Part shown: in pieces, positions 28,101-35,900 of the stretch
Numbering within the stretch: position 1 is the first letter of the stretch
Layout of the letters: every line of letters begins with the position of its first letter
Assembly (NCBI RefSeq): GCF_947286155.1
Contig: NZ_CAMYPD010000005.1
Coordinates: 33,591-97,590 of the forward strand
Origin: an uncultured Tessaracoccus sp.
GTDB lineage: Bacteria > Actinomycetota > Actinomycetes > Propionibacteriales > Propionibacteriaceae
Length of the DNA: 64,000 bases
Direction: 5' to 3'
Translations under genes and position numbers: made by a program
The notes under the pieces: model-generated
What the model saw: the letters and a program-made list of their open reading frames with translations, nothing else
The model's database searches: none
Told to the model about the DNA's origin: nothing

Positions 28101-28372
28101 AGCACCGACGATTTGCGGTCTGCCACGGTGGTGGCCGATTCGAGCGCCTCGATCTGCGTGTTGACCATGCCCACCATCGCGCGGTTGCGGTTGATGGCGA
28201 AGACGGTGCCTTCGTCGAGGTGCATGTCAGCACGGTCGAGGCCTGGGCTCGCGTAGGCGGCCACGCCGAGGGCGATGGCGAGCACCCCGACGACGAGCCA
28301 CTGCCAGAAGCGCCGGAAGAAACGGGCGAGCAGGCGCAGCCCCCGCGAAGTTGGCTTGGTGAAGTGAGCCAT
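22157..28372 (-). CDS. Giant surface protein with tandem Ig/cadherin-like and FnIII domains
   Basis: A 2071-aa membrane-anchored extracellular protein. A single N-terminal helix (about 22-42) preceded by basic residues anchors it, type II. Residues about 50-370 look like a propeller-type beta region. From about 400 to 1490 there are tandem repeats of the type NPP-x-A-x-DD...V-x-x-NDSDPDGD (DNDSDPDGD, ANDTDADGD, ANDYDFEGD), calcium-binding-like cadherin/VCBS motifs. Two FnIII domains follow (about 1494-1690), then a C-terminal beta region with a Cys pair near the end. It matches the Fn3-type member of the PFNA cluster. Probably a wall-spanning adhesion or sensing protein. Its ATG overlaps the FHA gene stop by 1 nt. 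Confidence 0.92.
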   Translation of the reverse strand: MAHFTKPTSRGLRLLARFFRRFWQWLVVGVLAIALGVAAYASPGLDRADMHLDEGTVFAINRNRAMVGMVNTQIEALESATTVADRKSSVLQSDDLVLVRGEDSNTLTRYNQSRNRLESPMVLPTGADVQLTGSRLLVTSPQNGRVWFGEAEDVLAMDPDKDKAQFEVGVNGVATLTATGALIGLDVNTSSLVREVNGKRESTQLPFTLDPDRVGAVELSAVGNHAVVLDRVGARIWVEGTTQVFDVSGAANAKLLPPVEQIMGGKEDVRAVYATEAGLIGVTPDGVRSLSGEVTGTPVEPVQVGSCLYGAFGTTFVKRCGDADTFTRDIPGYNAPAGAMLSLQVNRRTVALNEGQSGVVWLVDQNMARIDNWEEFVTKESDEPPPPDAPTTDDKADRNEDNNPPSAQDDELTARNGRATTLDVLDNDSDPDGDVLTIQAPDEIDGASLQTVRGGTGLQITIPPENTKKSFSFSYTVSDGFLTDTANVTVNVADADPKKDNKPPYLFELAKPMTIQKGSKFTKRILTDWRDPEGDPLILEDASMPPGSEDLVTFNPDGTINYQDIGKTDGKKKINLTISDGTDTTEGELEVNVVDEPVKPVAYADFAMVQVDQTVEVRPLENDIGENLILQEVAVEDCSTCKVTPDYADQSFTFSAPQPGTYYVTYNVASTEFDTGVVRIDVVPPGSDNPPVAALDVALLPPEGSVFIDPLANDTDADGDVLVIQSFTPDPSLNVKLERRHLMTIEAKSAPAGPVTIEYVVSDGRHIAHGSIVVIPTKTTGSVQPIAVDDDINVRAGSIASAPVLVNDSSPIGLDLKLNRILESPLGDNTWIDGDKLRVRVPEGSQRQQVAVAYEVIDEEGNTASAVLNVTAVSEDSPNQPPAPREVVDRVLAGSQTRIPIRLDGIDPNGDAVTLLGLGAGPSLGRVVEVGESYLTYEAFPKSQGTDTFRYEVADAHGEVASGQIRVGVAPPGKVNQPPVAVHDSITVRPGRPIQVPALANDYDFEGDSIGFSDKNAVKMEDASLSAEIVNDREISVAPITKPGKYRGTYRITDSRQQEGIGSFTVVVDEDAPLLPPVARDDLVPFLDVVNKPVIEVDVTANDFDPDGLQNDLKVSVPDASEDDPDSPQAVSTTEIAVPVGERMKQVRYALTDKDKQTSYALLTVPGTQDVRPVVRDSKARQITATAGQPVHLSFDDLIQGTEGRPVKLTSADTITATNGSAVPATGGVDYTPSLDYRGPAAVVFEVTDVVPEGDTTAKRAYVTINVEVLANEQNKGGDEDDPLTQLPPEKVADGVLQVAPGEGEFRLSAMPLFRDPRGLDFSFSDWKDTGGDAPIEWRTESSNSVIVATAPITAKAGTRRTLSGVVTNAVGASADFEVVLEMVSSRQPLTVAETDVVEDAAGGVPTSIPVTANDTSHITSDPSLTVTGASITSGSGKIEFNEQSVTITPAEDFVGTLTARYSVQDATKDPGRVVDGSIRLNVKNKPSPPSAPFGGVPGDGQIRFEYRSGGDNGFPIEKREVIASAPGQSPVTQACPGTTCTITGLRNNVPWTLSVVEYNKLGPSEPSPQSAAYIPDVKPLAPGRPAVESRDQALMVRWLEAEFANEENKGSPVTTYTVNLYDSSGKRIGSKNLEGSARQFEWTGLTNGSTYSFGIVATNNAGSSPESEHTVPEFPVGPPKGNANITAVPEPTENGGRFSVKVSRETLEANGDPKMHLELVPVTGGQERQGKVFAFPPDESKEHRFDGFGHSEVKFRLYAQNRHSRRLVAETKQALISWSAPKLIVERPAKFPRYGNPKYPNKLGFRLITPKMPTPEERQKARARLQYRIEGGNWIDLEHTSDAYTTQELVPGREYSGEVRMILTQGVGDQVIADTHHVAGMVPVSKRPKPIPLRGPWAFDKESVIIPRAEPSLEDTGGWAPGGYHVDSGIGPKVEQWVNGDILLKSGSSAFTLGWRGVKPGDEKPSTIPQVQRESYDIKNVSTVEYRAATKKLTVSIRYVSESSECRVLGEDGNLLDTITAANGRIYKSEMYLKPGSTDVDPKPHEKFKVNCTINGNSSRWTWNNVERKQ

Positions 28373-29985
28373 TAATCGCTCCTCGGCGGAACGATCTTCA
28401 GCCGCACCTGGTCATCGAGCAGCAGCTCCGTTCCAATCTCGACGGTGACGCTGCGCCCGTCGCGAAGCTCGAACTCTGGCTCCCCTGGGGGGCGCACGAG
28501 GGTGCCGTTGGTGGAGTGAAGGTCAGTGAGGACGATGTTCCACTCGTTGGGCGTAATCAGGATGTGGTTGCGCGAAATGTCGTTGCCGCTGCTGCTGACG
28601 CGCATGAGGTACGAGCCACGGGGCCCGCGCGCACCGTCGGGGGAACGCCCCACCACGACGCCACTCACCAGGTCAGCGCCGTCGCCCTGGTTAGAAATCA
28701 CGGCAGCAAGCACCGGACGGCGGATCAAGCGTGGGTTGGAGGGGTCGACGGGCTCCGAGCACAGACGACAGCTCGACGCCCCGCGAGGGTTCGCGTGCCC
28801 GTTCCTGCACGGCACGGCCATCACCTGCGGGTCGGGGGTGGGCTGCGCGATGGGTGGCTTGTGCGTCGCAGCGAGGTCGGTAGAGAACACCGTGCCGGGC
28901 TCGTCGTCGACCTCACCAAAGTTGCCGGATACCACCACGGGCGCTTGGCGGCTGCCAGGCGGTGACACCTGCGACTGAGGTGCCGACGGGGCGCTCATCG
29001 GCGGCGGGGCGGAAGGCCGCGACAACGGAGGGGGCGACGCGGGCTCGTCGAACTGCTCCTGCGCACGCGAATGCTGCGGCTGCTCGGAAAGCTCGGACTC
29101 CTCGAGTTGTTCGGAGCTCGTAGGCGGCGCCGGTTCAGCCGAGCTGTCCCCGATCAGGGAGACAACCGGCTGCTGCCACGGCTGATCGTCTGGGTCCGGC
29201 TCGCTGGGCTCTGCGGGTTGCTCGGGCTCTGCGTCGAGCTCCTGCGACGGCACACCCGCGGCCGCTGCGGCAATGGACGGAGCGGCAGCTGGTTGCGGGG
29301 AGGGCGGCTGTGGGGGCACTTGCGTGTCGGCGTCCAGCGACGTGGTGTCCACCGTGCTACTTGCAGGCTCGGCCACCGCCGGGGTGGGTACCGCGGGGCT
29401 CGGTGTCGCCTCAGGGGCAGGTGCCGCGGGTGCAGGCTTCTCGATGGGGCGCTTGCGTCGTCGCACGCCCAGCACGGGGATCTTCTCGAGGACGCCCATG
29501 GACTCCGCGTCGGGGAGCCGAATGAGCTGGTTTTTCGCCGTCGTGAGTGTGACCGAAGACACCAATGCCGCGCCGACGACGAGCGGGAGGCGCACCTGGT
29601 TTCCTTCGATGGGTGCGAGCTGGATGGTGTAGGTCTGGTCTTGGTCGAGCAATTCCTCGTGCCACGTCACCGCGTCTTTGCCTTCGGCGACGAGTTCGCC
29701 GTCGACGTTGAGCAGTTGCGCCGCGCCACGGAACAGGCCGTGCAGGCCCGCCTTGTCCCAGAAGAATGCAGCGAAGTCTGCCAGCGATCCGATGCCTACC
29801 TCATGCACGAACTCGAACAGCGCATCAGGGGTGCGCGTCTCGAGCGTGCCGCGCCACAGGTTCGTCGCGAACTCTGACATCTCGGCGGGCGGGGCCGGCA
29901 TGATGACCAACGATGTTGGCCCCGACAAGGCCAGCCATTTGCCACTCGTGTAGGCCAGCCGCCATGCAGCCACAGGTAATGCCAT
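28372..29985 (-). CDS. FHA-domain protein with zinc ribbon
   Basis: A 537-aa cytoplasmic protein, first gene of the operon. Residues 1-170 are a conserved region opening MALPVAAWRLAYTSGKW, of no recognised fold. A long acidic, Pro/Ala/Ser-rich linker (about 185-390) follows, then a zinc-ribbon-like CRNGHANPRGASSCRLC (about 405-422) and a C-terminal FHA domain (about 445-535) with VVGRSP, ISRNHILI and STNGTLV. The FHA domain implies control by a Ser/Thr kinase encoded elsewhere. ATG 29985 with AAGGAAAGGAA upstream. The 77-bp gap to the lyase gene upstream may hold the operon promoter. Confidence 0.9.
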   Translation of the reverse strand: MALPVAAWRLAYTSGKWLALSGPTSLVIMPAPPAEMSEFATNLWRGTLETRTPDALFEFVHEVGIGSLADFAAFFWDKAGLHGLFRGAAQLLNVDGELVAEGKDAVTWHEELLDQDQTYTIQLAPIEGNQVRLPLVVGAALVSSVTLTTAKNQLIRLPDAESMGVLEKIPVLGVRRRKRPIEKPAPAAPAPEATPSPAVPTPAVAEPASSTVDTTSLDADTQVPPQPPSPQPAAAPSIAAAAAGVPSQELDAEPEQPAEPSEPDPDDQPWQQPVVSLIGDSSAEPAPPTSSEQLEESELSEQPQHSRAQEQFDEPASPPPLSRPSAPPPMSAPSAPQSQVSPPGSRQAPVVVSGNFGEVDDEPGTVFSTDLAATHKPPIAQPTPDPQVMAVPCRNGHANPRGASSCRLCSEPVDPSNPRLIRRPVLAAVISNQGDGADLVSGVVVGRSPDGARGPRGSYLMRVSSSGNDISRNHILITPNEWNIVLTDLHSTNGTLVRPPGEPEFELRDGRSVTVEIGTELLLDDQVRLKIVPPRSD

Positions 29986-30062
29986 GGGTGGTTCCTTTCC
30001 TTCTCGGCCTCAAACGACTAGACAAACAAACTCCAGTCAACCAGACTCACCTAATCAGAAGG

Positions 30063-31187
30063 TTACGGGTTCCGCAGGGTCACCGCCGAGGACATACGTC
30101 GAACGCCTTCCTCGATGATCTCTGGGCTAGTGGCGAGGTTGACGCGCAGCCACTGCGCCGTCTCTGGCGCGAAGTCGGCGCCGAAGTTGAAACGCACCCG
30201 GCCCTGCTCGTGGAAGAACGCACCTGGATTGTCGATGCCCAGTGGCGTGCAGTCCAACCAGGCAAGGTAGGTGCCCTCGGCTGGTTCGTAGCGCAGCATG
30301 GGCAGGTGCTCACCCACCAGATCGGCGAACAGCCGACGGTTGCGCTCCAGCTCACCTTGGAGTTCGACGATCCACTCGCGGCAGTGGGTGAGGGCCGCCG
30401 TGTGAGCGAGCGCGCCGAAGTGGCTCATGGCCTCGCCGACGTAGCTCGGCATGCGCTGCAACGCGTCGGCGGCCTCGTCGCTGGCGAACAGCAGCCCGGC
30501 CTTCAAACCAGCGAGGTTGAAGGCCTTCGCGGCCGACGTCGACACGATGGCCTTGCCGGGGTCGTCGAGGGCGAGGAAGGGCGTGAACTCGTCGCCGTTG
30601 AACGGTGCGTGGATCTCGTCGACGATCACCGTGACGTCGTGGCGTCGCGCCAGCTGCGCCACCTGGGCGAGCTCGTCGCGGGTGTGCACCGTGCCGTTCG
30701 GGTTGTGCGGTGAGCACAGCAGGTAGGCGCGGGCGCCGTCAGCGAAGGCGCGTTCGAGCCCGTCGAGGTCGAGGCGATCGTCCACCAGCGGCACTTCGAC
30801 GGGGGTGCGGGCCGTGCCGTCGATGATCTGCCGAAACGGTGGGTAGATGGGCGGGTTGAACACGACGGGGTCGCCGGGGCGGGTGACCGCTTCGATGGCG
30901 TAGCGCATGCCCTGCATGACGTCGCCGGAGCGCGTCGCATTGGCGAGGTTGGGCACCCAGCCCCAGCGCCACTCAGCGAAATCGGCGAAGGCCTCGCGGT
31001 AGATGGGCTGTTCTGGGTAGCCGGTGTCGCCGTCGCACAGCGCCTGCTCGATCTGCTGCACGACCGGCTCGGGCACACGGCAGTCCATCTCCGCCACGAA
31101 CATCGGCAGCACGTCCGGTTCGAAGCGCGTCCATTTAATCGAGGTGCGGCGACGGAGCTCGTCGAGGGGCACGTCAAAAATGGCCAT
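30063..31187 (-). CDS. MalY/PatB-type aminotransferase (cystathionine beta-lyase-like)
   Basis: A 374-aa fold-type I PLP enzyme. The PLP lysine is Lys221 in STSAAKAFNLAGLKAG, the cofactor-binding Asp is in VIVDEIHAPF, and CSPHNPNGT is the typical class I/II aminotransferase motif. The DEIHAPF and AAKAFN pattern is that of the MalY/PatB group, which cleaves cystathionine or other cysteine-S-conjugates to pyruvate, ammonia and a thiol. Substrate cannot be decided from sequence. ATG 31187, 10 bp after the preceding stop, so it is probably in one transcript with the gene at 31198-32340. Confidence 0.91.
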   Translation of the reverse strand: MAIFDVPLDELRRRTSIKWTRFEPDVLPMFVAEMDCRVPEPVVQQIEQALCDGDTGYPEQPIYREAFADFAEWRWGWVPNLANATRSGDVMQGMRYAIEAVTRPGDPVVFNPPIYPPFRQIIDGTARTPVEVPLVDDRLDLDGLERAFADGARAYLLCSPHNPNGTVHTRDELAQVAQLARRHDVTVIVDEIHAPFNGDEFTPFLALDDPGKAIVSTSAAKAFNLAGLKAGLLFASDEAADALQRMPSYVGEAMSHFGALAHTAALTHCREWIVELQGELERNRRLFADLVGEHLPMLRYEPAEGTYLAWLDCTPLGIDNPGAFFHEQGRVRFNFGADFAPETAQWLRVNLATSPEIIEEGVRRMSSAVTLRNP

Positions 31188-31197
31188 GAGATTCCTT

Positions 31198-32340
31198 TCA
31201 GTCGTTATCGCTCACCGTGAGCGGCAGCTGGCCTGCGATGTCGAGGAGCCACGTCAACAGCCCGTCGACGGAACCCGGCGCAATGGCCTGGGTGGTGATG
31301 AGCGCGATGGCATCGCCGCCGAACCACAGACGGTCGAACGGGGGTGCCTCATCGAAACACTGCCGAAGCTGCGGCCGCAACAGCAGGCGGGCGCCGTCGG
31401 CGTCGTCGGCGCGGATGCGCCAGGTGTAGTCGAACGCGGGATCGCCAACCTCCAAATCGCCGGCGCCCATGAGCTCGACCATCAGCTCGTCGTCTTTATT
31501 CAGCGCGACCACGGGTAGGCGCGTGCCAGGGATGCGCACGCCCACCACGTTGCGCAGCGGGGAAGCTTGGAAGCCGAATACTGGCAGATCGCCGAACTTG
31601 CCGACGAAGCCATGCCCGTCGGGTGACACAGGCAGCTTGTACTTGAGGCGCCCGTGAATGTCTTCCGACGAGGCGAACAGCCACTGCCGTTGCGCGGTCC
31701 AAGCGCGCCAGGCGTCGGCCGAGGTGCCGAACTGGAAGCGCTGCCTGGCCATGGGGCCGGGGCGCACGAGCGGCGGCTGCGGCACGGGGAGCGCGCGTCC
31801 GGCGCCGACGGCGGCCAGCACCCGCACGGGAATGGCGTCGACGATGGCGTGCAGCGCCGTGAGGTATTCGTCGACATCTTCGACGGTCAGGTCGCGGCGG
31901 GTGCTGAACAAGATAGCGTCGCGCTCGAACCACAGGCACTCGAACTCCACCCTGGCGAGCTGGGAGACGACCGCCGGGACGAGCACGTCGCGTGCGAACG
32001 CCGGTGACGACGCGACGGCCTGCCACTCGACGTCGAAGTCGCTGCCCACTTCCACGCGGGGGCCTTCGAGCGTTTCTAGTACGGAGGCGACACTCAGCAT
32101 GGGGAACTGGGCTCCGGGCACGCGAAGCCCGACGACGCCGTACCCGCCCCAAGGGTCGGAGCCTGCCGTGGCGAAGAACGCCAGGCAGGGGTACTCACCG
32201 AAGCGGCCCTCGATGCCCATGGGCACCTGGCGCATCACGCCCTTGCGCAGACCTCCGCCACCAAACTGGGCAAGGATGTGCGGCCAGCCGCGGTGGAAAA
32301 TCCAGCCTCTCGCCGCAGCCCATGCTTCCCAGTTGAACAT
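31198..32340 (-). CDS. Uncharacterised protein with an internal tandem duplication
   Basis: A 380-aa soluble protein of unknown function. The two halves are clearly related: NWEAWAAARGWIFHR / DAWRAWTAQRQWLFAS, YGVVGLRVPGAQFPML / NVVGVRIPGTRLPVV, FECLWFERDAILFSTRR / FDRLWFGGDAIALITTQ, and a closing helix DEYLTALHAIVDAIP / DGLLTWLLDIAGQLP. Each half is about 180 residues, DUF3137-like in general plan but not assigned. The frame is open to 32478, but ATG 32340 follows AAGGAGG by 5 nt and begins the first repeat, so it is the start. It lies divergent from ileS, upstream of the PatB-like gene. Confidence 0.8.
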   Translation of the reverse strand: MFNWEAWAAARGWIFHRGWPHILAQFGGGGLRKGVMRQVPMGIEGRFGEYPCLAFFATAGSDPWGGYGVVGLRVPGAQFPMLSVASVLETLEGPRVEVGSDFDVEWQAVASSPAFARDVLVPAVVSQLARVEFECLWFERDAILFSTRRDLTVEDVDEYLTALHAIVDAIPVRVLAAVGAGRALPVPQPPLVRPGPMARQRFQFGTSADAWRAWTAQRQWLFASSEDIHGRLKYKLPVSPDGHGFVGKFGDLPVFGFQASPLRNVVGVRIPGTRLPVVALNKDDELMVELMGAGDLEVGDPAFDYTWRIRADDADGARLLLRPQLRQCFDEAPPFDRLWFGGDAIALITTQAIAPGSVDGLLTWLLDIAGQLPLTVSDND

Positions 32341-32434
32341 GCGCGCCTCCTTCTCGCTTTCCAAGTGTATGCCCGTTCCCATGCTCGACATGGCGCCGTG
32401 CAGCGGGCGCGGGGCACCGTCGCTTAGGGCTCGG

Positions 32435-32464
32435 TTGAGGAAAGCGCGCAAGTCGGCGCATAAT
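32435..32464 (+). promoter_or_regulatory. ileS promoter
   Basis: TTGAGG (32435-32440), an 18-nt spacer and CATAAT (32459-32464) precede the T-box leader, giving a start of transcription near 32471. Confidence 0.6.
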
Positions 32465-32470
32465 GGGCGG

Positions 32471-32645
32471 GCACGCAAGGCAGTGATGGGGCCATCACCC
32501 CGGAGCCGCCGGAAGAACGGTCGCGAGACTCATTAGAACCGGCAGCGGCAGCGAACCAAGCGGGGCGCATCAGCGCCCAAGAAGGGTGGTACCGCGGGCA
32601 GATGCTCGTCCCTTCGTCGACGTGAGATGAGACGAAGGATCGAGC
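32471..32645 (+). ncRNA. T-box riboswitch of ileS (translational, ultrashort stem I type)
   Basis: The leader contains the T-box core AAGGGTGGTACCGCGG (32582-32597), which binds the tRNA acceptor end. A short stem I, GTGAT-GGGGCC-ATCAC, carries an ATC triplet (32494-32496), the likely isoleucine specifier. There is no terminator T-run; instead CCTTCGTC (32611-32618) can pair with GACGAAGG (32631-32638), which contains the ileS Shine-Dalgarno. Uncharged tRNA-Ile would open this sequestering hairpin and turn on translation. The layout is the one known for actinobacterial ileS genes. Confidence 0.92.
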
Positions 32646-35600
32646 ATGACCTACCGCGCAGTGGACACCCAGGTGGACTTCCCAGCGCTCGAGCACGAAG
32701 TGCTGCAGCTGTGGCAGGAACAGCACACGTTTGAGCAGTCCCTCGAACGCACCAAGGATGCCGAAACCTGGACCTTCTACGAAGGCCCCCCGACGGCGAA
32801 CGGCAAGCCGGGCACGCACCATATCGAAGCGCGCGTGTTCAAAGACCTCTTCCCCCGCTACAAGACCATGCGCGGCTTCCGCGTCGACCGCAAGGCCGGC
32901 TGGGACTGCCACGGGCTGCCCGTCGAGCTCGCCGTCGAGAAGGAGCTGGGCTTCACCGGCAAGGAAGACATCGAGAAATACGGCATCGAGCCGTTCAACG
33001 CGAAGTGCCGCGAATCCGTGCTGCGCCACGTCGACGCGTTCACCGAACTCACCACCCGCATGGGCTACTGGGTAAACCTCGACGACGCCTACGTCACCAT
33101 GTCGACCCCCTACGTCGACTCCGTCTGGTGGGCGCTCAAGCAGATCTTCGACAAGGGGCTGCTGGAGGAGGACTACCGCGTCGCCCCGTACTGCCCGCGC
33201 TGCGGCACCGCGCTGTCGGACCACGAGCTGGCGCAGGGCTACGAGGACGTCACCGACCAGTCGATCTACGTGCGCTTCCCCGTCGCGTCCGGCCCGCTCG
33301 CCGGCAAGGCCGACTTCCTCGTGTGGACGACGACCCCCTGGACGCTCGTGTCGAACACCGCCGTCGCGGTGCATCCGGAGGTCTCCTACGTCGTGGCGAC
33401 GAAGGAGGGCGAGCGGCCCGTCGTCGTCGCGGATCCGCTGGTCGACGCAGCGCTCGGCGAGGGCTGGGAGCGCACGGGCGAGGCGTTCGTCGGTAAGGAT
33501 ATGGAGCGGTGGGGGTACACGCGGCCGTTCGACCTCGTCGAGTTCCCTGACAAGGCGCACTTCGTGGTGCTTGCCGACTACGTGACCACCGAAGACGGCA
33601 CCGGCCTGGTGCACCAGGCGCCCGCGTTCGGCGCCGACGACATGGCGGTCTGCCGCGCCTACGGGCTGCCGTTCGTGAACCCCATCGACAACCACGGTCA
33701 CTTCGAGGAGGGCGTGAAGCTCGTCGGGGGCACGTTCTTCAAGGACGCCGACGCCGCGCTCATCGACGACCTCAAGGCGCGCGGGCTCATGTTCCGCGTG
33801 CAGAGCTACGAGCACAGCTACCCGCACTGCTGGCGCTGCCACACGCCGCTCATCTACTACGCGATGCCGTCGTGGTACGTGCGCACCACCAAACTCAAGG
33901 AACGCCTGCTCGAAGAAAACGAGAAGACGAACTGGTACCCGGACAACGTCAAACACGGGCGGTTCGGCGACTGGCTCAACAACAACATCGACTGGGCGCT
34001 CTCGCGCAGCCGCTACTGGGGCACCCCGCTGCCGATCTGGCGCAACGTCGACGACAAGGACGACCTGATCTGCATCGGCTCGCTCGCCGAGCTCGGCGAG
34101 CTGGCAGGGCGCGACCTCTCCGAACTCGACCCACACCGACCCTTCATCGACGACGTCGAGATCACCCGCGACGGCAAGACGTACCGTCGCGTGCCCGAGG
34201 TGATCGACGCGTGGTTCGACTCCGGCTCGATGCCGTTCGCGCAGTGGGGCTACCCGCACGCGCCCGGGTCGAAGGAGAAACTCGAGGCGAACTACCCGGC
34301 CGACTTCATCTGCGAGGCGATCGACCAGACCCGCGGCTGGTTCTACTCGCTCATGGCAGTCGGCACGCTGGTGTTCGACGAGTCGAGCTACCGCAACGTC
34401 GTATGCCTGGGCCACATCCTCGCCGACGACGGCCGCAAGATGAGCAAGCACCTGGGCAACATCCTCGAGCCGATCCCGCTGATGGACAAGCACGGCGCCG
34501 ACGCGGTGCGCTGGTTCATGGCCTGCTCCGGCTCGCCGTGGATGGCGCGTCGGGTGGGCGACGCCACGATTGGCGAGACCGTGCGCAAGGTGCTCATCAC
34601 CTACTGGAACACGGTGAGCTTCCTCTCGCTGTATGCCCGCACCAACAGCTGGGAGCCGACGGGCGACGCGCCTGCCGTCGCGGAGCGGCACGTGTTGGAC
34701 CGCTGGCTGCTGTCCGCCGCGCACGCGCTCATCCGCGACGTGACCGACGCGCTCGACGACTTCGACACCCAGCGCACCGGCACGCTGATCGCGAACTTCG
34801 TCGACCTGCTGTCGAACTGGTACGTCCGACGCTCGCGTCGCCGGTTCTGGGCGGGCGACCCGGACGCGATGTGGACCCTGCACGAGGTGCTCTCCATCGT
34901 GACCCGCCTCATGGCGCCGATCACGCCGTTCGTCACCGAGCGCGTGTGGCAAGACCTCTTCGTGGCGACGGATCCGGCCGGGCCTTCGTCGGTGCACCTG
35001 GCTGAGTGGCCCGAGGTGGACGAGGCGCTACTCGACGAGGGGCTCGAGGAAGCGATGGCGTTCACCCGTCGCGCCGTGGAGCTCGGGCGTGCCGCGCGTG
35101 CCGAGTCGAAGGTGAAGATCCGCCAGGCGCTGAAGCGGATGCTGGTGCCGTCGACGGTATTGGCGAAGCTCTCCCCCGAGCTGGTGGAAGAGATCAAGCA
35201 GGAGCTCAACGTGGCGGCGGTGGAGACGTTCGCGGAGGCCGGCGACATCGTCGACGTATTCGCGAAGGGCAACTTCCGCAACCTGGGCAAGCGCTTTGCA
35301 CAGCGCACGCCGAAGGTGGCGGCGGCTATCGCGGAGGCTCGCGCCGCGGCGCTGGCCGAGCGTCTGAAGGCAGAGGGCAGCGCCACCGTCGTGGTGGACG
35401 GCGAGGAGGTGGAGATCACCCCCGACGACGTGCTCCTCACCGAGCGTCCGCGCGAGGGCTGGTCTGTGGTGAACGAGCAGGGCGAGACGGTAGCGCTCGA
35501 CCTCGAGCTCACGCCCGAGCTCATCAAGGCCGGGCAGGTGCGCGAGGTGACCCGCGTCGTGCAGGAAGCCCGAAAGCGCGCTGGCTTGGAGGTGTCCGAC

Positions 35601-35774
35601 CGCATCTCGCTCCTGCTCGCGGTGGAGCCCGACTTCGCTGAGGCCGTCGACGAGAACCTCGACCTCATCGCCGGTGAGGTGCTCGCGACGAGCATCCAGC
35701 GCGTCGAAGCCCTCGACGAGGTAACCCACAGCGACGACGATCTCGGCATCCGCGTGGTGGTTACCAAGGCCTAG
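32646..35774 (+). CDS. ileS: Isoleucyl-tRNA synthetase
   Basis: A 1042-aa class I synthetase that charges tRNA-Ile, with an editing domain for valine. The HIGH motif is the HHIE variant in PGTHHIEARVF (about 57-67), KMSKH lies near 598, and the editing domain holds the usual WTTTPWTLVSNTA. The length fits the long, eukaryote-like type common in actinobacteria; a C-terminal anticodon-binding domain follows, and I see no clear zinc finger at the end. Start ATG 32646 has AAGGA 6 nt upstream, the site controlled by the T-box. Followed by the R2 hairpin. Confidence 0.97.
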   Translation: MTYRAVDTQVDFPALEHEVLQLWQEQHTFEQSLERTKDAETWTFYEGPPTANGKPGTHHIEARVFKDLFPRYKTMRGFRVDRKAGWDCHGLPVELAVEKELGFTGKEDIEKYGIEPFNAKCRESVLRHVDAFTELTTRMGYWVNLDDAYVTMSTPYVDSVWWALKQIFDKGLLEEDYRVAPYCPRCGTALSDHELAQGYEDVTDQSIYVRFPVASGPLAGKADFLVWTTTPWTLVSNTAVAVHPEVSYVVATKEGERPVVVADPLVDAALGEGWERTGEAFVGKDMERWGYTRPFDLVEFPDKAHFVVLADYVTTEDGTGLVHQAPAFGADDMAVCRAYGLPFVNPIDNHGHFEEGVKLVGGTFFKDADAALIDDLKARGLMFRVQSYEHSYPHCWRCHTPLIYYAMPSWYVRTTKLKERLLEENEKTNWYPDNVKHGRFGDWLNNNIDWALSRSRYWGTPLPIWRNVDDKDDLICIGSLAELGELAGRDLSELDPHRPFIDDVEITRDGKTYRRVPEVIDAWFDSGSMPFAQWGYPHAPGSKEKLEANYPADFICEAIDQTRGWFYSLMAVGTLVFDESSYRNVVCLGHILADDGRKMSKHLGNILEPIPLMDKHGADAVRWFMACSGSPWMARRVGDATIGETVRKVLITYWNTVSFLSLYARTNSWEPTGDAPAVAERHVLDRWLLSAAHALIRDVTDALDDFDTQRTGTLIANFVDLLSNWYVRRSRRRFWAGDPDAMWTLHEVLSIVTRLMAPITPFVTERVWQDLFVATDPAGPSSVHLAEWPEVDEALLDEGLEEAMAFTRRAVELGRAARAESKVKIRQALKRMLVPSTVLAKLSPELVEEIKQELNVAAVETFAEAGDIVDVFAKGNFRNLGKRFAQRTPKVAAAIAEARAAALAERLKAEGSATVVVDGEEVEITPDDVLLTERPREGWSVVNEQGETVALDLELTPELIKAGQVREVTRVVQEARKRAGLEVSDRISLLLAVEPDFAEAVDENLDLIAGEVLATSIQRVEALDEVTHSDDDLGIRVVVTKA

Positions 35775-35786
35775 CGCCCAGCGCTG

Positions 35787-35839
35787 CAAGATAGATCAAG
35801 TTCGTGGTTGGTCTACCCACCACGAACTTGATCTATCTT
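35787..35839. repeat. Inverted-repeat family R2, copy 2
   Basis: The stem word AAGATAGATCAAGTTCGTGG (35788-35807) is repeated inverted at 35820-35839 with a 12-nt loop, 13 bp after the ileS stop. The loop resembles the reverse complement of the loop in copy 1, so the two elements are inserted in opposite orientations. It may serve as the ileS terminator. Confidence 0.88.
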
Positions 35840-35864
35840 TGCCCTGTGGCGCGTCGGGTGTCGG

Positions 35865-35884
35865 TGTAGACTGATTGATCTACA
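35865..35884. promoter_or_regulatory. Likely operator of the toxin-antitoxin operon
   Basis: TGTAGA-N8-TCTACA is a perfect 6-bp-arm palindrome ending 16 nt before the antitoxin ATG, overlapping a -10-like TAGACT. RHH antitoxins repress their own operons through such sites. Confidence 0.6.
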
Positions 35885-35900
35885 ACCGTGAGGCGGTGCC

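Noticed and set aside
25424..28375. 983-aa open frame antisense to the giant Ig/FnIII gene
   Set aside because: Arg/Val/His-rich shadow translation with no family features; the opposite strand encodes clear repeated domains.
32424..34997. 857-aa open frame antisense to ileS
   Set aside because: Mirror of ileS codon bias; covers the T-box leader as well, so it cannot be a real gene.
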